Source: Marivivens donghaensis (GTDB taxonomy: Bacteria > Pseudomonadota > Alphaproteobacteria > Rhodobacterales > Rhodobacteraceae). Taken from it: a stretch of 64,000 bases of DNA. The stretch is taken from positions 124,001 to 188,000 of the forward strand of contig NZ_JAATOP010000005.1 in the NCBI RefSeq assembly GCF_011806565.1, read 5' to 3'. Shown in pieces: positions 8,263-16,811 of the stretch; the stretch's first letter is position 1; each line of letters opens with the position of its first letter. The notes under the pieces were generated by a model, which saw only the letters and a list, made by a program, of their open reading frames with translations, made no database searches and was not told the origin of the DNA. Both the position numbers and the translations under genes were made by a program.

Positions 8263-10404
8263 ATGCCCCGTAATTCATCCCGTGCCACGACCGCTCTGGT
8301 GGCCTCGCTTTCCCTGATTGTCCCCAACGCCTCTTTCCTTGGTGCCGCTCACGCGCAAGAACTGACCACCACGCCGGATGGCGAGCCCGCTGTTCTGCTC
8401 TGCGAAGGTGGCATCATCCCGCCGTGCGAAAACGGCGAGCCGACGGCTATCCCGCTCGCAGATCCGGCGCTGGTCGACGCGCTGGGTCAGGACAAGATTG
8501 TCGAGCTGACCAAACAGAGCCAAGAGGAAATGGGTGACATCGCCCCCGCCGAACCGGCAAACGAAAATGCTGCCGAACCGGCGACCGGCGACGAACCGGC
8601 TCAGGCTAATCCGCAGGCGGACGCTGCTATGGAACAGGCTGCGGAACCTGCCGAGCCGGTCGCCGAAGAGGCAACCGCTGACGAAACCGATGCTGTAGAG
8701 GCCCAAGAATCCGCTGATGGTGCTGCCGAGGAAATGGCACCGGAGATGACAGACGCTGAAGCTGCTCCGGCTGAAGGTGAAGCCGTCGAAGGCGAGATGG
8801 ACGCCGAAGTTCAGGCTGAAATCGAAGCCCAGAGCGAAGCCGCTCCGGCCGCTGATGAAGCGACTTCGGAAGATGCCGTAGAAGTCGAAGCCGAAGCCAC
8901 CGAAGACGGCTCGGTCGAAGCTGAAGCCAGCGAAGAAGCAGAAGCCGCACAGGAAGAGATGGCTCCGGAAACCACCGAAGCTGAAGCTGCACCGGCTGAA
9001 GAAGGCGAAATGAACGCCGACGCAGAAGCCGAGATGGAAGCTGACGCCGAGATGGGCGCCGAAGCTGAAACCACCGCCGAAGCCGAAATGACCGAAGAAG
9101 AAACTGCTTCGGAAGAAGCTGCTCCGGCCAAGGAAGTTTCGGACGAAGTAGCTCAGCAGATCGCCGAAGAGCAGGCCGCTCTTGAACAGGCTCAGCAGGA
9201 TATGGCTGACCAGATCGCAGAGATGCAGGCAGAGATGTCGGCTGCGACCGACGCTGAAGCCACCACCGACGAAGAAGCTGCTGCCGCTGACGAAGGCGCA
9301 GAAGAAGTCGCTGCTGACGACGAACCGGCTGTAGACCCGACCGCAGAGGAAGAGGAGGCTGCTCCGCTCGCCGCTTCGGACGAGAACGCAACTGACGCCG
9401 AAGTCACCGAAGAGACGCTGACCGAAGAGCAGGTTCGCTCGTCGGACGAAGATTTCGAGCCCACTTCGGCCAACAACGCTGAAGCCAGCGAAGATAACGG
9501 TGGTCTGAGCAACTTCGAGAAGGCCCTTCTGGTCGGTCTCGGTGCTGTGGCTGTAGGCTCGCTGCTCGACAACGGTGAAGAAGTTGTCGGCAACACCGGC
9601 GACCGCGTTATCGTTCAGGGCCCCAATGGTCTGCAAATCTACAAGAACGACGATGCTCTGCTGAACCAGGCAGGCAACGACGTAAAGACCGAAACCTTTG
9701 CTGACGGCTCGACCCGTACCACCGTGACCCGTCCGGATGGCACGCAGGTTCTGACCATCCGCGATGACCTCGGCCGTGTTGTGACCCGTGCACGTATCCT
9801 GACCGACGGCACCCGCATCAACCTCATCACCGACGCAGAGCGCGCCGCTGAGCCGGTTGACGTTGCTTCGCTCCGCGAAACCACTCGTCCGGCACCGAGC
9901 TACTCGGTCAACGACGCGGACGTTGCACGTCTGATCGCCGCTCTTCAGGCCCAGAAGCCGCAGAACGTCGACCGTAGCTACTCGCTCCGTCAGGTTCGCG
10001 AAATCCGTTCGGTCCGCGAACTCGTTCCGGCCATTGATCTGGACACCATCAACTTCGCAACCGGCTCGGCTGCGATCTCGCAAGCTGAAATCACCAGCCT
10101 CGTACGTATGGGCCTGCTGATCGAAGACATGGTTCAGAAAAACCCGAACGAGATCTTCCTTGTTGAAGGTCACACCGACGCTGTCGGCTCGGACGTCAAC
10201 AACCTCGGCCTGTCGGACCGCCGCGCGGAAAGCGTTGCACTGGCAATGACCGAGTACTTCGACATCCCGCCGGAAAACCTCGTCGTACAGGGTTACGGTG
10301 AACGTTACCTGAAGGTGAACACCGAATCCGCAGAGCAGGCGAACCGTCGCGCCACGATCCGCCGGATCACGCCGCTCCTCGATCAGGTTGCAAGCGCTCA
10401 GTAA
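8263..10404 (+). CDS. OmpA-family protein with a very long acidic Ala/Glu-rich region
   Basis: The 713-residue protein starts with a signal peptide (cleavage likely after GAAHAQ). Residues about 85-405 are low-complexity, dominated by Glu, Ala, Asp and Pro. A glycine-rich hydrophobic segment (KALLVGLGAVAVGSLL) follows near 420, then an RHS/YD-like beta region (DGSTRTTVTRPDGTQV), and an OmpA C-terminal peptidoglycan-binding domain at about 590-702 with VEGHTDAVGSD and LSDRRAESVA. It is likely periplasmic or outer-membrane-associated, tethering envelope to peptidoglycan. Codons favour GAA and GCT, unlike the GCC-rich neighbours, as in highly expressed genes. It sits between accessory genes of a molybdoenzyme cluster. 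The ATG is preceded by AAAGGAG. Confidence 0.88.
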   Translation: MPRNSSRATTALVASLSLIVPNASFLGAAHAQELTTTPDGEPAVLLCEGGIIPPCENGEPTAIPLADPALVDALGQDKIVELTKQSQEEMGDIAPAEPANENAAEPATGDEPAQANPQADAAMEQAAEPAEPVAEEATADETDAVEAQESADGAAEEMAPEMTDAEAAPAEGEAVEGEMDAEVQAEIEAQSEAAPAADEATSEDAVEVEAEATEDGSVEAEASEEAEAAQEEMAPETTEAEAAPAEEGEMNADAEAEMEADAEMGAEAETTAEAEMTEEETASEEAAPAKEVSDEVAQQIAEEQAALEQAQQDMADQIAEMQAEMSAATDAEATTDEEAAAADEGAEEVAADDEPAVDPTAEEEEAAPLAASDENATDAEVTEETLTEEQVRSSDEDFEPTSANNAEASEDNGGLSNFEKALLVGLGAVAVGSLLDNGEEVVGNTGDRVIVQGPNGLQIYKNDDALLNQAGNDVKTETFADGSTRTTVTRPDGTQVLTIRDDLGRVVTRARILTDGTRINLITDAERAAEPVDVASLRETTRPAPSYSVNDADVARLIAALQAQKPQNVDRSYSLRQVREIRSVRELVPAIDLDTINFATGSAAISQAEITSLVRMGLLIEDMVQKNPNEIFLVEGHTDAVGSDVNNLGLSDRRAESVALAMTEYFDIPPENLVVQGYGERYLKVNTESAEQANRRATIRRITPLLDQVASAQ

Positions 10405-10417
10405 GAACTGACAAAGG

Positions 10418-10444
10418 CGGGCCCTTCGGGGCCCGTTCTTTTTT
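10418..10444 (+). terminator. Terminator after the OmpA-family gene
   Basis: CGGGCCC (10418-10424), TTCG tetraloop, GGGCCCG (10429-10435), then TTCTTTTTT. Confidence 0.9.
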
Positions 10445-10516
10445 GCGCGTAAGACTACGGTAGGAGTTGAACCGCGTTGCGGCTTCTCTCATCTTGAAAG
10501 GGGTAGGGAGGCTATC

Positions 10517-11488
10517 ATGACAGACAGAACCGACATCCCCGCGCTTGCGCTGGAGTGGCATAACAGCGGACGCGGCGCTGTGCTGGCCACTGTCGTCGAA
10601 ACTTGGGGCTCCGCGCCCCGTCCCATCGGCAGTCAACTGGTCATCGACCGCGATGGCGCGATGGAGGGCTCTGTCTCGGGCGGCTGCGTCGAAGGCGCGG
10701 TCATCACCGAAGCCATGGACGCCGTCGACGACGGCAAAACCCGCCTTCTGACATTCGGCGTATCGGACGATCAGGCTTTCGCCGTCGGCCTCGCGTGTGG
10801 CGGCCAGATCCGCGTGCTGGTGGAACCCGTTGGCGGCGAAGCGCTGTCCGCCGATCTGCTCAAAGAATTGGTGGATGCCCGCGCTGCCCGCAAGCAGGTT
10901 GCCTACGTGGCCGATCTGGAAAGCGACGACCGTAAGCTCGCCGATGCCTCCGCCTATGCCGAGCGATTCCGCAGCGACAAATCTGGTGTCGAGGAAGACG
11001 GCAGAACCTTCGTCGCGATCCACAACCCGCCGCTTCGGATGCTGATCGTCGGTGCGGTCCACATCGCCCAGCCGCTCGTCCAGATGGCGCGCGCCTGCGG
11101 ATATGACCCCGTGCTGATCGACCCGCGCCCGGTTTTCGGCTCCGAAGAGCGATTCCCCGGTGAGATGATCTCAGACGATTGGCCGGATGAGGCGATGGAG
11201 GCGCTGGGCCTCGACCCGCGCACGGCCGTTGTCACGCTAACCCACGATCCCAAACTCGACGACCCCGCCATCCGCGCTGCGCTGTTGTCGGATGTGTTCT
11301 ACCTAGGCTGCCTCGGCTCCACGCGGACCCACGCCAAGCGGGTCGAACGGCTGGTACAGGACGGTTTTTCAGCGGCGCAGATCGCCCGCATTCATGGACC
11401 CGTCGGGCTGAACATCGGCGCCAAATCCCCCGCCGAAATCGCTGTGAGCATCATGGCGCAAGTGACTGAAGTTCTGAGAAAAGCATGA
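10517..11488 (+). CDS. XdhC/CoxI-family molybdenum cofactor insertion protein
   Basis: The 323-residue protein has the N-terminal XdhC_CoxI signature (VVETWGSAPRPIGSQLVI, SVSGGCVEGAV) and a C-terminal Rossmann-type domain (MLIVGAVHIAQPL, GCLGSTRTHAKR, IHGPVGLNIGAKSPAEIAV). Family members bind molybdopterin cofactor, help sulfurate it and hand it to xanthine dehydrogenase or CO-dehydrogenase-type enzymes. It overlaps the next gene by ATGA, so the two are translationally coupled. With the AAA and VWA genes upstream it completes a molybdenum-hydroxylase accessory set. Confidence 0.9.
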   Translation: MTDRTDIPALALEWHNSGRGAVLATVVETWGSAPRPIGSQLVIDRDGAMEGSVSGGCVEGAVITEAMDAVDDGKTRLLTFGVSDDQAFAVGLACGGQIRVLVEPVGGEALSADLLKELVDARAARKQVAYVADLESDDRKLADASAYAERFRSDKSGVEEDGRTFVAIHNPPLRMLIVGAVHIAQPLVQMARACGYDPVLIDPRPVFGSEERFPGEMISDDWPDEAMEALGLDPRTAVVTLTHDPKLDDPAIRAALLSDVFYLGCLGSTRTHAKRVERLVQDGFSAAQIARIHGPVGLNIGAKSPAEIAVSIMAQVTEVLRKA

Positions 11489-12477
11489 AGTTCGGCCCAT
11501 CGCCCGTTGCCGAAGCCGAGGGCGAGATCGCTGCCCACTCCATCCGCCTGCCGTCCCGCAAGCTGCAAAAGGGCAAGGAACTCACGGCCGCCGACATTGC
11601 CGACCTACAAACGGCGGGAATTACCGAAGTCATTGTCGCGCGTCTCGGGCCGGATGACTTGGACGAGAACACGGCTGCCGAGCGGATCGCCGCTGCATTG
11701 GTCAGCGATCCAGCAGCACAGAATATCCGCGTTACCAAAGCCGCAACAGGCCGCGTGAACCTTCACGCCACCCGCGCCGGAGTCGTCGGCTTCGATCCCG
11801 CCCGCATCCACGCCGCCAACGCCATCGACCCGATGATCACTATCGCCACGCTGCCGCACTGCAAGCGCGTCGAAGCGGGCGCCATGATTGCCACGGTCAA
11901 GATCATCGCCTACGGAGTCGCCGCCACGAACGTCGCCAAAGCCGCCGAGGCGTTGGACACCGCGATGACCGTCCACGCGCCGCGCTACCAAAGCGCCACG
12001 CTGATCGAAACCGTGATCGACGGCACCACACATAGCGACAAGGGCCGTCGTGCCACGAACACCCGCCTGTCGCGGCTGGACGTCGCCCTGACGCCCCGCA
12101 GCAAAGTCGCCCACAAAACCGAAGTCATCGCAGAGGCCATCAAACAGGCCGAAGGAGAGGTCATCCTGATTCTGACCGCCTCGGCCACCTCCGACATCGC
12201 GGACGTGGCCCCCAGCGCCGTCAGAATGGCCGGAGGCGCAGTCGAACGCTTCGGGATGCCCGTCGATCCGGGAAACCTGCTGTTCATTGGCAGCTTTGAT
12301 GGCCGCCCCGTCATCGGCCTGCCGGGATGCGCGCGTTCGCCAGCGCTCAATGGTGCCGACTGGGTGTTGGAACGGACGCTTTGCGGAATCGGGGTCACCG
12401 ACGCGGAAATCGCTGCAATGGGGGTGGGCGGCCTCCTGAAAGAAATGCCGACCCGCCCGAAACCGCGCAGCACATAA
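11485..12477 (+). CDS. MoeA-like molybdopterin-binding protein
   Basis: The 330-residue protein resembles the molybdopterin-binding (MoCF) domain proteins that accompany CoxD/E/XdhC genes, including a C-terminal GMPVDPGNLLFIGSF and VIGLPGCARSP typical of this subgroup. It lacks the nucleotidyltransferase domain that is fused in some relatives (MocA-type), so it may act as a cofactor-binding partner rather than the cytidylyltransferase. The ATG overlaps the stop of the xdhC-like gene. Confidence 0.85.
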   Translation: MKFGPSPVAEAEGEIAAHSIRLPSRKLQKGKELTAADIADLQTAGITEVIVARLGPDDLDENTAAERIAAALVSDPAAQNIRVTKAATGRVNLHATRAGVVGFDPARIHAANAIDPMITIATLPHCKRVEAGAMIATVKIIAYGVAATNVAKAAEALDTAMTVHAPRYQSATLIETVIDGTTHSDKGRRATNTRLSRLDVALTPRSKVAHKTEVIAEAIKQAEGEVILILTASATSDIADVAPSAVRMAGGAVERFGMPVDPGNLLFIGSFDGRPVIGLPGCARSPALNGADWVLERTLCGIGVTDAEIAAMGVGGLLKEMPTRPKPRST

Positions 12478-12482
12478 ACAAA

Positions 12483-12503
12483 AGGCCGCCCGAAAGGCGG
12501 CCT
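12483..12503. terminator. Hairpin between convergent genes
   Basis: AGGCCGCC and GGCGGCCT form an 8-bp stem with a five-base loop. On the minus strand it is followed by TTTGTTTATG, so it suits infC best. Confidence 0.7.
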
Positions 12504-12527
12504 GTCGTTACTGCAAGAGAACCAAGA

Positions 12528-13073
12528 TTACTTGGCCAGCGGTCCGATCATCATGACCATCTGACGGCCTTCCATCTTCGGCATGTTCTCGACCTTGCCG
12601 TTCTCCTTGACGTCTTCGGAGATACGCTGAAGCAGCTCGCGGCCAAGATCCTGGTGAGCCATCTCGCGACCACGGAAACGCAGGGTGACTTTCACCTTGT
12701 CCCCGTTGTCGAGGAACTTGAGCACATTGCGCATTTTGACATCATAGTCGTGGGTGTCGGTTCCCGGACGGAACTTGACCTCTTTGACTTCGATGACCTT
12801 CTGCTTCTTGCGCGCCTCGGCCTCTTTCTTCTGGGTCTCGTACTTGTACTTACCGTAATCCATGATCTTGCAGACCGGCGGCTTCGCGTTGGGCGAAATT
12901 TCTACCAGGTCGAGACCGGCTTGTTCGGCCATGTCGAGAGCTTTCTCGGGCGTCACAACACCTACGTTTTCACCCTCGGCGCCGATCAGGCGAACTTCGG
13001 GGCAACGGATGCGATCATTGATGCGGGGTCCAGTGTCACGCACCGGTGGTGCGTTATGAGGTCTACGGGCTAT
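12528..13073 (-). CDS. infC: Translation initiation factor IF-3, probable AUA start
   Basis: IF-3 keeps ribosomal subunits apart and checks the start codon. The protein shows the family signature ([66 protein letters not shown]). The best start is the ATA at 13073-13071: AAAAGGA lies eight bases upstream, and the protein then begins at the family-conserved ARRPHN. The only extension, a TTG at 13097, has no ribosome site. IF-3 genes are known to use AUU or similar non-standard codons for self-repression, since IF-3 rejects such starts. 181 residues including the initiator. Confidence 0.93.
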   Translation of the reverse strand: MARRPHNAPPVRDTGPRINDRIRCPEVRLIGAEGENVGVVTPEKALDMAEQAGLDLVEISPNAKPPVCKIMDYGKYKYETQKKEAEARKKQKVIEVKEVKFRPGTDTHDYDVKMRNVLKFLDNGDKVKVTLRFRGREMAHQDLGRELLQRISEDVKENGKVENMPKMEGRQMVMMIGPLAK

Positions 13074-13424
13074 GGCCTTTGTCCTTTTTATAGTCAACGA
13101 ATTTTGGCGTGCAAACTAGTGCCGGCGCACCACTTAGGCAAGCCGCAAAAGCGGATTCGCCAGTATAAGAGTACCGATTTGCCTAGATTTCTGCGCAACG
13201 CGCTGCGGCGCACGCCGGCGCCGCTCGTAGGGGAGAGATGGGGACAGGCAGTGCCGGTTTCAACCTGCCTTGTTTTCTTGCAGTTTTCCCGACCGGATCT
13301 GGAATCCGCTGAATCTCCAGAAAATCACCACTGCCATAAAGCCCTGAAACAAAGAGATTTTTGGCCGTTTCCAAACGAATTCATCATCCGGTTCGATTTG
13401 TTGCACTTTTTTGTCAGAGGGCGC
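13074..13424. other. Intergenic region upstream of infC
   Basis: About 350 bases with no convincing gene. It must hold the infC promoter and leader; I see the infC ribosome site (13082-13088) and GC-rich short palindromes around 13195-13215, but no clear promoter. Small frames on the minus strand here lack ribosome sites. Confidence 0.5.
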
Positions 13425-13453
13425 TTGACGCCACCCCGCACTCCGCTTAGAAG
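13425..13453 (+). promoter_or_regulatory. Promoter of the tRNA-Asp genes
   Basis: TTGACG (13425-13430), 17-base spacer, TAGAAG (13448-13453), about 40 bases before the first tRNA. A near-consensus -35 and ideal spacing. Confidence 0.65.
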
Positions 13454-13492
13454 GCCCCACATCCGGTGACACACCGGACAGCACATAGGCGA

Positions 13493-13569
13493 GCGGTTGT
13501 AGCTCAGTTGGTTAGAGTACCGGCCTGTCACGCCGGGGGTCGCGGGTTCGAGCCCCGTCAACCGCGCCA
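13493..13569 (+). tRNA. tRNA-Asp(GTC), first copy
   Basis: A 77-base cloverleaf with encoded CCA: acceptor GCGGTTG/CAACCGC, D-arm with AGTTGGTTA, anticodon stem CCGGC/GCCGG with loop CTGTCAC (anticodon GTC), and T-loop TTCGAGC. Reads aspartate codons. Confidence 0.97.
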
Positions 13570-13598
13570 CTGCTGAAAAAAGTGTCACGAAGATGAGT

Positions 13599-13675
13599 GC
13601 GGTTGTAGCTCAGTTGGTTAGAGTACCGGCCTGTCACGCCGGGGGTCGCGGGTTCGAGCCCCGTCAACCGCGCCA
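13599..13675 (+). tRNA. tRNA-Asp(GTC), second identical copy
   Basis: Identical over all 77 bases to the copy 29 bases upstream, presumably cotranscribed from the same promoter and ended by the terminator that follows. Confidence 0.97.
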
Positions 13676-13685
13676 CTTCTTCTTC

Positions 13686-13721
13686 AAAAAGCGCCTACGG
13701 TTCGCCGTAAGGCGCTTTTTT
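13686..13721 (+). terminator. Terminator of the tRNA-Asp unit
   Basis: AAAAAGCGCC-TACGG, TTCG loop, CCGTA-AGGCGC and six T. One bulged A in the stem. Confidence 0.85.
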
Positions 13722-13740
13722 GCTTTTGGCGGTCAGAACG

Positions 13741-13868
13741 CGAAAGGGGCTCTGCCCCTCGGCCTGCGGCCTCACCCCGAGGTATTTTTGTCAGAATGAA
13801 GACGCGGGTTCCGCCTTTGTGCCCGAAATATCCCGGGGGAGCGCGAAGCGCGGGGGCAGAGCCCCCGT
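13741..13868 (-). repeat. Composite intergenic repeat (copy B)
   Basis: Reading the minus strand: a hairpin-prone GGGGGCTCTGCCCCC segment, CCCCGGGATATTTCGGGCAC (the same unit as at 26355), then TTCATTCTGACAAAAATACC (13800-13781) and another GGGGC/GCCCC arm. It combines both dispersed repeat types seen in the window and contains no gene. Confidence 0.75.
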
Positions 13869-13875
13869 TACGTTA

Positions 13876-15732
13876 TCAGCTTTCGGCTTCTTCGAGCTTT
13901 TCAAGCGCTTCCATCCACAGCGCTTCTGCGCGCTCTGTGGCATCCACCGCTTCGGCCCATTTGCGATTCAGCTTTTCCAGTTTGGCGCTGTTGTTGTCCT
14001 CGTATAGCGCAGGGTCGGCAAGCTCGCCCGCCACGCGGTCGCGGATCTCGTTGATTTTCTCGATGCGCTCTTCGCATTTGCGGACCTCTGCGCGGAGGGC
14101 GAGGATCGTGTTGCGGTCGGCCTTTTGCGGCTTGGGCTTTGTGGCGGCTGCGGCGGTTTTCTCGGCCGGTTTTTCCGAGGACAGCAGCATCTTGCGGTAT
14201 GCGTCAAGGTCGTCGTCGTAGGGCGAGACCTGTCCGTCCTTCACCAGCCATAGGCGATCGGCCACGAGGCTGAGGAGGTGCATGTCGTGGCTAACGAGGA
14301 TGACCGCGCCGTTGTAGGCTGTCAGCGCCTCGACCAGCGCCTCGCGGCTTTCGATGTCGAGGTGGTTGGTGGGTTCGTCGAGGATGAGAAGGTGCGGCGC
14401 GTCCAGCGTCGCGAGGAGCAGCGACAGGCGTGCCTTCTGGCCTCCCGAAAGGCGACCGACCTCGGTTTCGACCTGCGCGGCCATCAGGCCGAATCCGGCG
14501 AGGCGGGCGCGCAGCTTCGACGGCGTCTGGTCGGGCAGTTCGCGTTGGAGGTGCTGGAGCGGGGTTTCCTCGACTCGCAACTCGTCCACCTGATGCTGCG
14601 CGAAGAAACCGATGCGGAGTTTGCTGGACGAGACCTTCTCGCCTTCCATCAGCTCCAGACGGTCCGAGAGCAGCTTGGACAGGGTCGATTTGCCTTCTCC
14701 GTTGCGGCCGAGAAGCGCAATGCGGTCGTCCTGGTCGATGCGCAGGTTCAGGCGGGACAGGACCGCTTTGCCGTCATAGCCGATCTTGCCGCCTTCGACG
14801 CGGATGATCGGCGGCGACAGCGGTTCGGGCGAGGGGAAGGTAAACACGGTCCGCGCGGCGTCTTCGGGCACGCGGATGGTCTCCATCTTCTCAAGCATTT
14901 TCACGCGGGACTGGGCCTGCTTGGCCTTGGTCGCTTTGGCTTTGAAACGGTCGACGAAGGATTGCAGGTGGGCGCGCTTGGCGTCCTGCTTTTTCGCGGC
15001 CTGCTCCAGGACAGCGCGCTGTTCGGCGCGCTGGCGGACGAAGCTGTCGTAGGTGCCGGTCCAGTAGGTCAGTTTCTTGTCATTCAGGTGCAGGATGCCC
15101 GTCACCGAACGGTTCAGCAGTTCGCGGTCGTGGCTGACGATGACCACTGTGTGCGGGTAGCGCGTCAGGTAGTTCTCCAGCCACAGCGCACCTTCGAGGT
15201 CGAGGTAGTTGGTAGGTTCGTCGAGCAGCAGCAGGTCAGGCTCCGAGAACAGCACTGCCGCTAGCGCGACGCGCATCCGCCAACCGCCGGAGAAGGCGGA
15301 GCAGGGCATCTTCTGCTCTTCGTCGGTGAACCCGAGACCTTTGAGGATCGAGGAGGCGCGGGCTTCGGCGCTCCACGCGTCGATGTCGGCAAGGCGGGTC
15401 TGGATTTCGGCGATGCGGGTGCCGTCGGTTGCAGTCTCCGCCTCGGCCATTAGCGATGCACGCTCGGTGTCGGCAGCCAGCACGGTGTCGATCAGGGACA
15501 CTTCGTTACCGGGGACCTCCTGACTGACGCCGCCGATCCGCCAGCCGCGCGGCAGGTCGATGTCACCTGTGTCGAGGTGCAGCTCCTGCCGGATCAGCTT
15601 GAACAGCGTCGTCTTGCCGGTGCCGTTACGCCCGACGAGACCGACCTTGTGGCCGGTAGGAATGACAGCAGAGGCGTGCTCGATCAGAACACGGCCTTCG
15701 ATGGAATAGGAGATATCGTCGAGGCGTAGCAT
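13876..15732 (-). CDS. ABC-F family ATPase (YheS/Uup type)
   Basis: The 618-residue protein carries two ATP-binding cassettes and no membrane spans. First cassette: Walker A GRNGTGKTT (34-42), signature FSGGWRMRVA, Walker B LLLLDEPTNYLD. Second: GRNGEGKST near 340, LSGGQKARLSL, LLILDEPTNHLD. Between them is the charged linker (FVDRFKAKATKAKQAQSR) and at the C-terminus a coiled coil (about 545-618). ABC-F proteins act on ribosomes, relieving stalled translation; the C-terminal coil suggests the Uup/YheS branch. Single gene, with the composite repeat downstream. Confidence 0.92.
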   Translation of the reverse strand: MLRLDDISYSIEGRVLIEHASAVIPTGHKVGLVGRNGTGKTTLFKLIRQELHLDTGDIDLPRGWRIGGVSQEVPGNEVSLIDTVLAADTERASLMAEAETATDGTRIAEIQTRLADIDAWSAEARASSILKGLGFTDEEQKMPCSAFSGGWRMRVALAAVLFSEPDLLLLDEPTNYLDLEGALWLENYLTRYPHTVVIVSHDRELLNRSVTGILHLNDKKLTYWTGTYDSFVRQRAEQRAVLEQAAKKQDAKRAHLQSFVDRFKAKATKAKQAQSRVKMLEKMETIRVPEDAARTVFTFPSPEPLSPPIIRVEGGKIGYDGKAVLSRLNLRIDQDDRIALLGRNGEGKSTLSKLLSDRLELMEGEKVSSSKLRIGFFAQHQVDELRVEETPLQHLQRELPDQTPSKLRARLAGFGLMAAQVETEVGRLSGGQKARLSLLLATLDAPHLLILDEPTNHLDIESREALVEALTAYNGAVILVSHDMHLLSLVADRLWLVKDGQVSPYDDDLDAYRKMLLSSEKPAEKTAAAATKPKPQKADRNTILALRAEVRKCEERIEKINEIRDRVAGELADPALYEDNNSAKLEKLNRKWAEAVDATERAEALWMEALEKLEEAES

Positions 15733-15928
15733 GGCTTGCTGCTAGCAGGTTCGCATTTGCTGGGAAAGAGGCGCCGCACCCCCGATCCGCACAAGCGAAA
15801 TGCGTCATTTGCGTTAAGTTGCCAGACCAGCCGCGTTTGACCGCTTTTCTTGAGCGCTGACACATGTTAGGGCAGCGCCAATTTCCAACCCGCCCCCGTA
15901 CGTGGGGCCGCTGCATATAGAGGCTAAC

Positions 15929-16351
15929 ATGGCTGTCGAACGCACCCTCTCGATCATCAAACCCGATGCCACCGAGCGTAACCTGACCGGCAAAATCGTT
16001 GCCAAGTTCGAAGACGCTGGCCTGCGCGTCGTCGCTTCGAAGCGCATCCACCTGACCCCGGCTCAGGCTGGCCAGTTCTACGCTGTTCACGCCGAGCGTC
16101 CGTTCTACGGCGAACTTTGCGAATTCATGGCGTCGGCTCCGGTCGTTGTTCAGGTTCTGGAAGGCGAAGGCGCCATCTCGAAGAACCGCGAAGTCATGGG
16201 CGCAACCAACCCGGCAGACGCTGCCGAAGGCACTATCCGCGCTGAATTCGCAAAGTCGGTTGGCGAGAACTCGGTACACGGTTCGGACGCTCCGGAAACC
16301 GCAAAAGAAGAAATCGCTTTCTTCTTCTCGGGTCTCGAACTGGTCGGCTAA
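15929..16351 (+). CDS. ndk: Nucleoside diphosphate kinase
   Basis: Ndk moves the gamma phosphate of ATP to other nucleoside diphosphates through a phosphohistidine. The 140-residue protein has the signature [12 protein letters not shown] with the active His117, and opens [20 protein letters not shown] frame open further upstream adds nine unrelated residues; the ATG at 15929 follows TAGAGG. It is a monocistronic unit ending in a strong terminator. Codon choice is that of a highly expressed gene. Confidence 0.97.
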   Translation: MAVERTLSIIKPDATERNLTGKIVAKFEDAGLRVVASKRIHLTPAQAGQFYAVHAERPFYGELCEFMASAPVVVQVLEGEGAISKNREVMGATNPADAAEGTIRAEFAKSVGENSVHGSDAPETAKEEIAFFFSGLELVG

Positions 16352-16380
16352 TCGCCGCTTCGATCCGAAGACAAAAGAAA

Positions 16381-16410
16381 AGCCCGCGAGCATCACTCGC
16401 GGGCTTTTTT
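16381..16410 (+). terminator. Terminator after ndk
   Basis: AGCCCGCGAG, five-base loop, CTCGCGGGCT, then T6. Also close enough to end the convergent DUF4112 gene. Confidence 0.92.
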
Positions 16411-16412
16411 CG

Positions 16413-16811
16413 TTATTGGTCAGCCGTTTCGCGGAAGGGAGACGGTAGTCCGTGCATCCCGTGTAGGAGTTCCACATTGCGGCGGTTGGACTTGAAGCCC
16501 ACGTCCAGCAAGTCGCCGAGCAGCGGGATCCAACCGATAATCCAGTCGATGCCGATATTCCCGATCATCTGCGCCAACAGGCGGTTGGATGCGCCCATCT
16601 TTCGGGCCTTTGCCAGAATGTAGAGCGACGGGGCCATAGTCAGCGTATCGCCAACACCGGGGATGAGGCCGAGGATCGTATCCCACCCGAAACGGATGCC
16701 GGCGATCTTGTACCGGCTATCCATCATGCGGGCGATTTTCGTGAGACGATCCAGCTCGTCAAGCCGCGGCGTGACGATCGGCTCAGTCGCGAAGGATGAT
16801 GTAGAGGGCAT
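16413..16811 (-). CDS. DUF4112 membrane protein
   Basis: The 132-residue protein contains a DUF4112-type domain: KIARMMDSRYKIAGIRFGWD, then GLIPGVGDTLTMAPSLYI and IGNIGIDWIIGWIPLLGDLLDVGFKSN, two hydrophobic hairpins with paired IPxxGD motifs. It is predicted to be an inner-membrane protein of unknown role. I place the start at the ATG 16811, which overlaps the 3' end of the upstream Pmp3-like gene by 29 bases in another frame; a TTG at 16835 is the only longer option. The overlap implies translational coupling. Confidence 0.8.
   Translation of the reverse strand: MPSTSSFATEPIVTPRLDELDRLTKIARMMDSRYKIAGIRFGWDTILGLIPGVGDTLTMAPSLYILAKARKMGASNRLLAQMIGNIGIDWIIGWIPLLGDLLDVGFKSNRRNVELLHGMHGLPSPFRETADQ

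Noticed and set aside
12327-13469. A plus-strand frame of 380 codons through infC and its upstream region
   Set aside because: It is antisense to infC and overlaps the end of the MoeA-like gene; no ribosome site or domain.
13260-13484. A 74-codon minus-strand frame between infC and the tRNAs
   Set aside because: It runs through the tRNA promoter, has no ribosome site, and shows no family resemblance.
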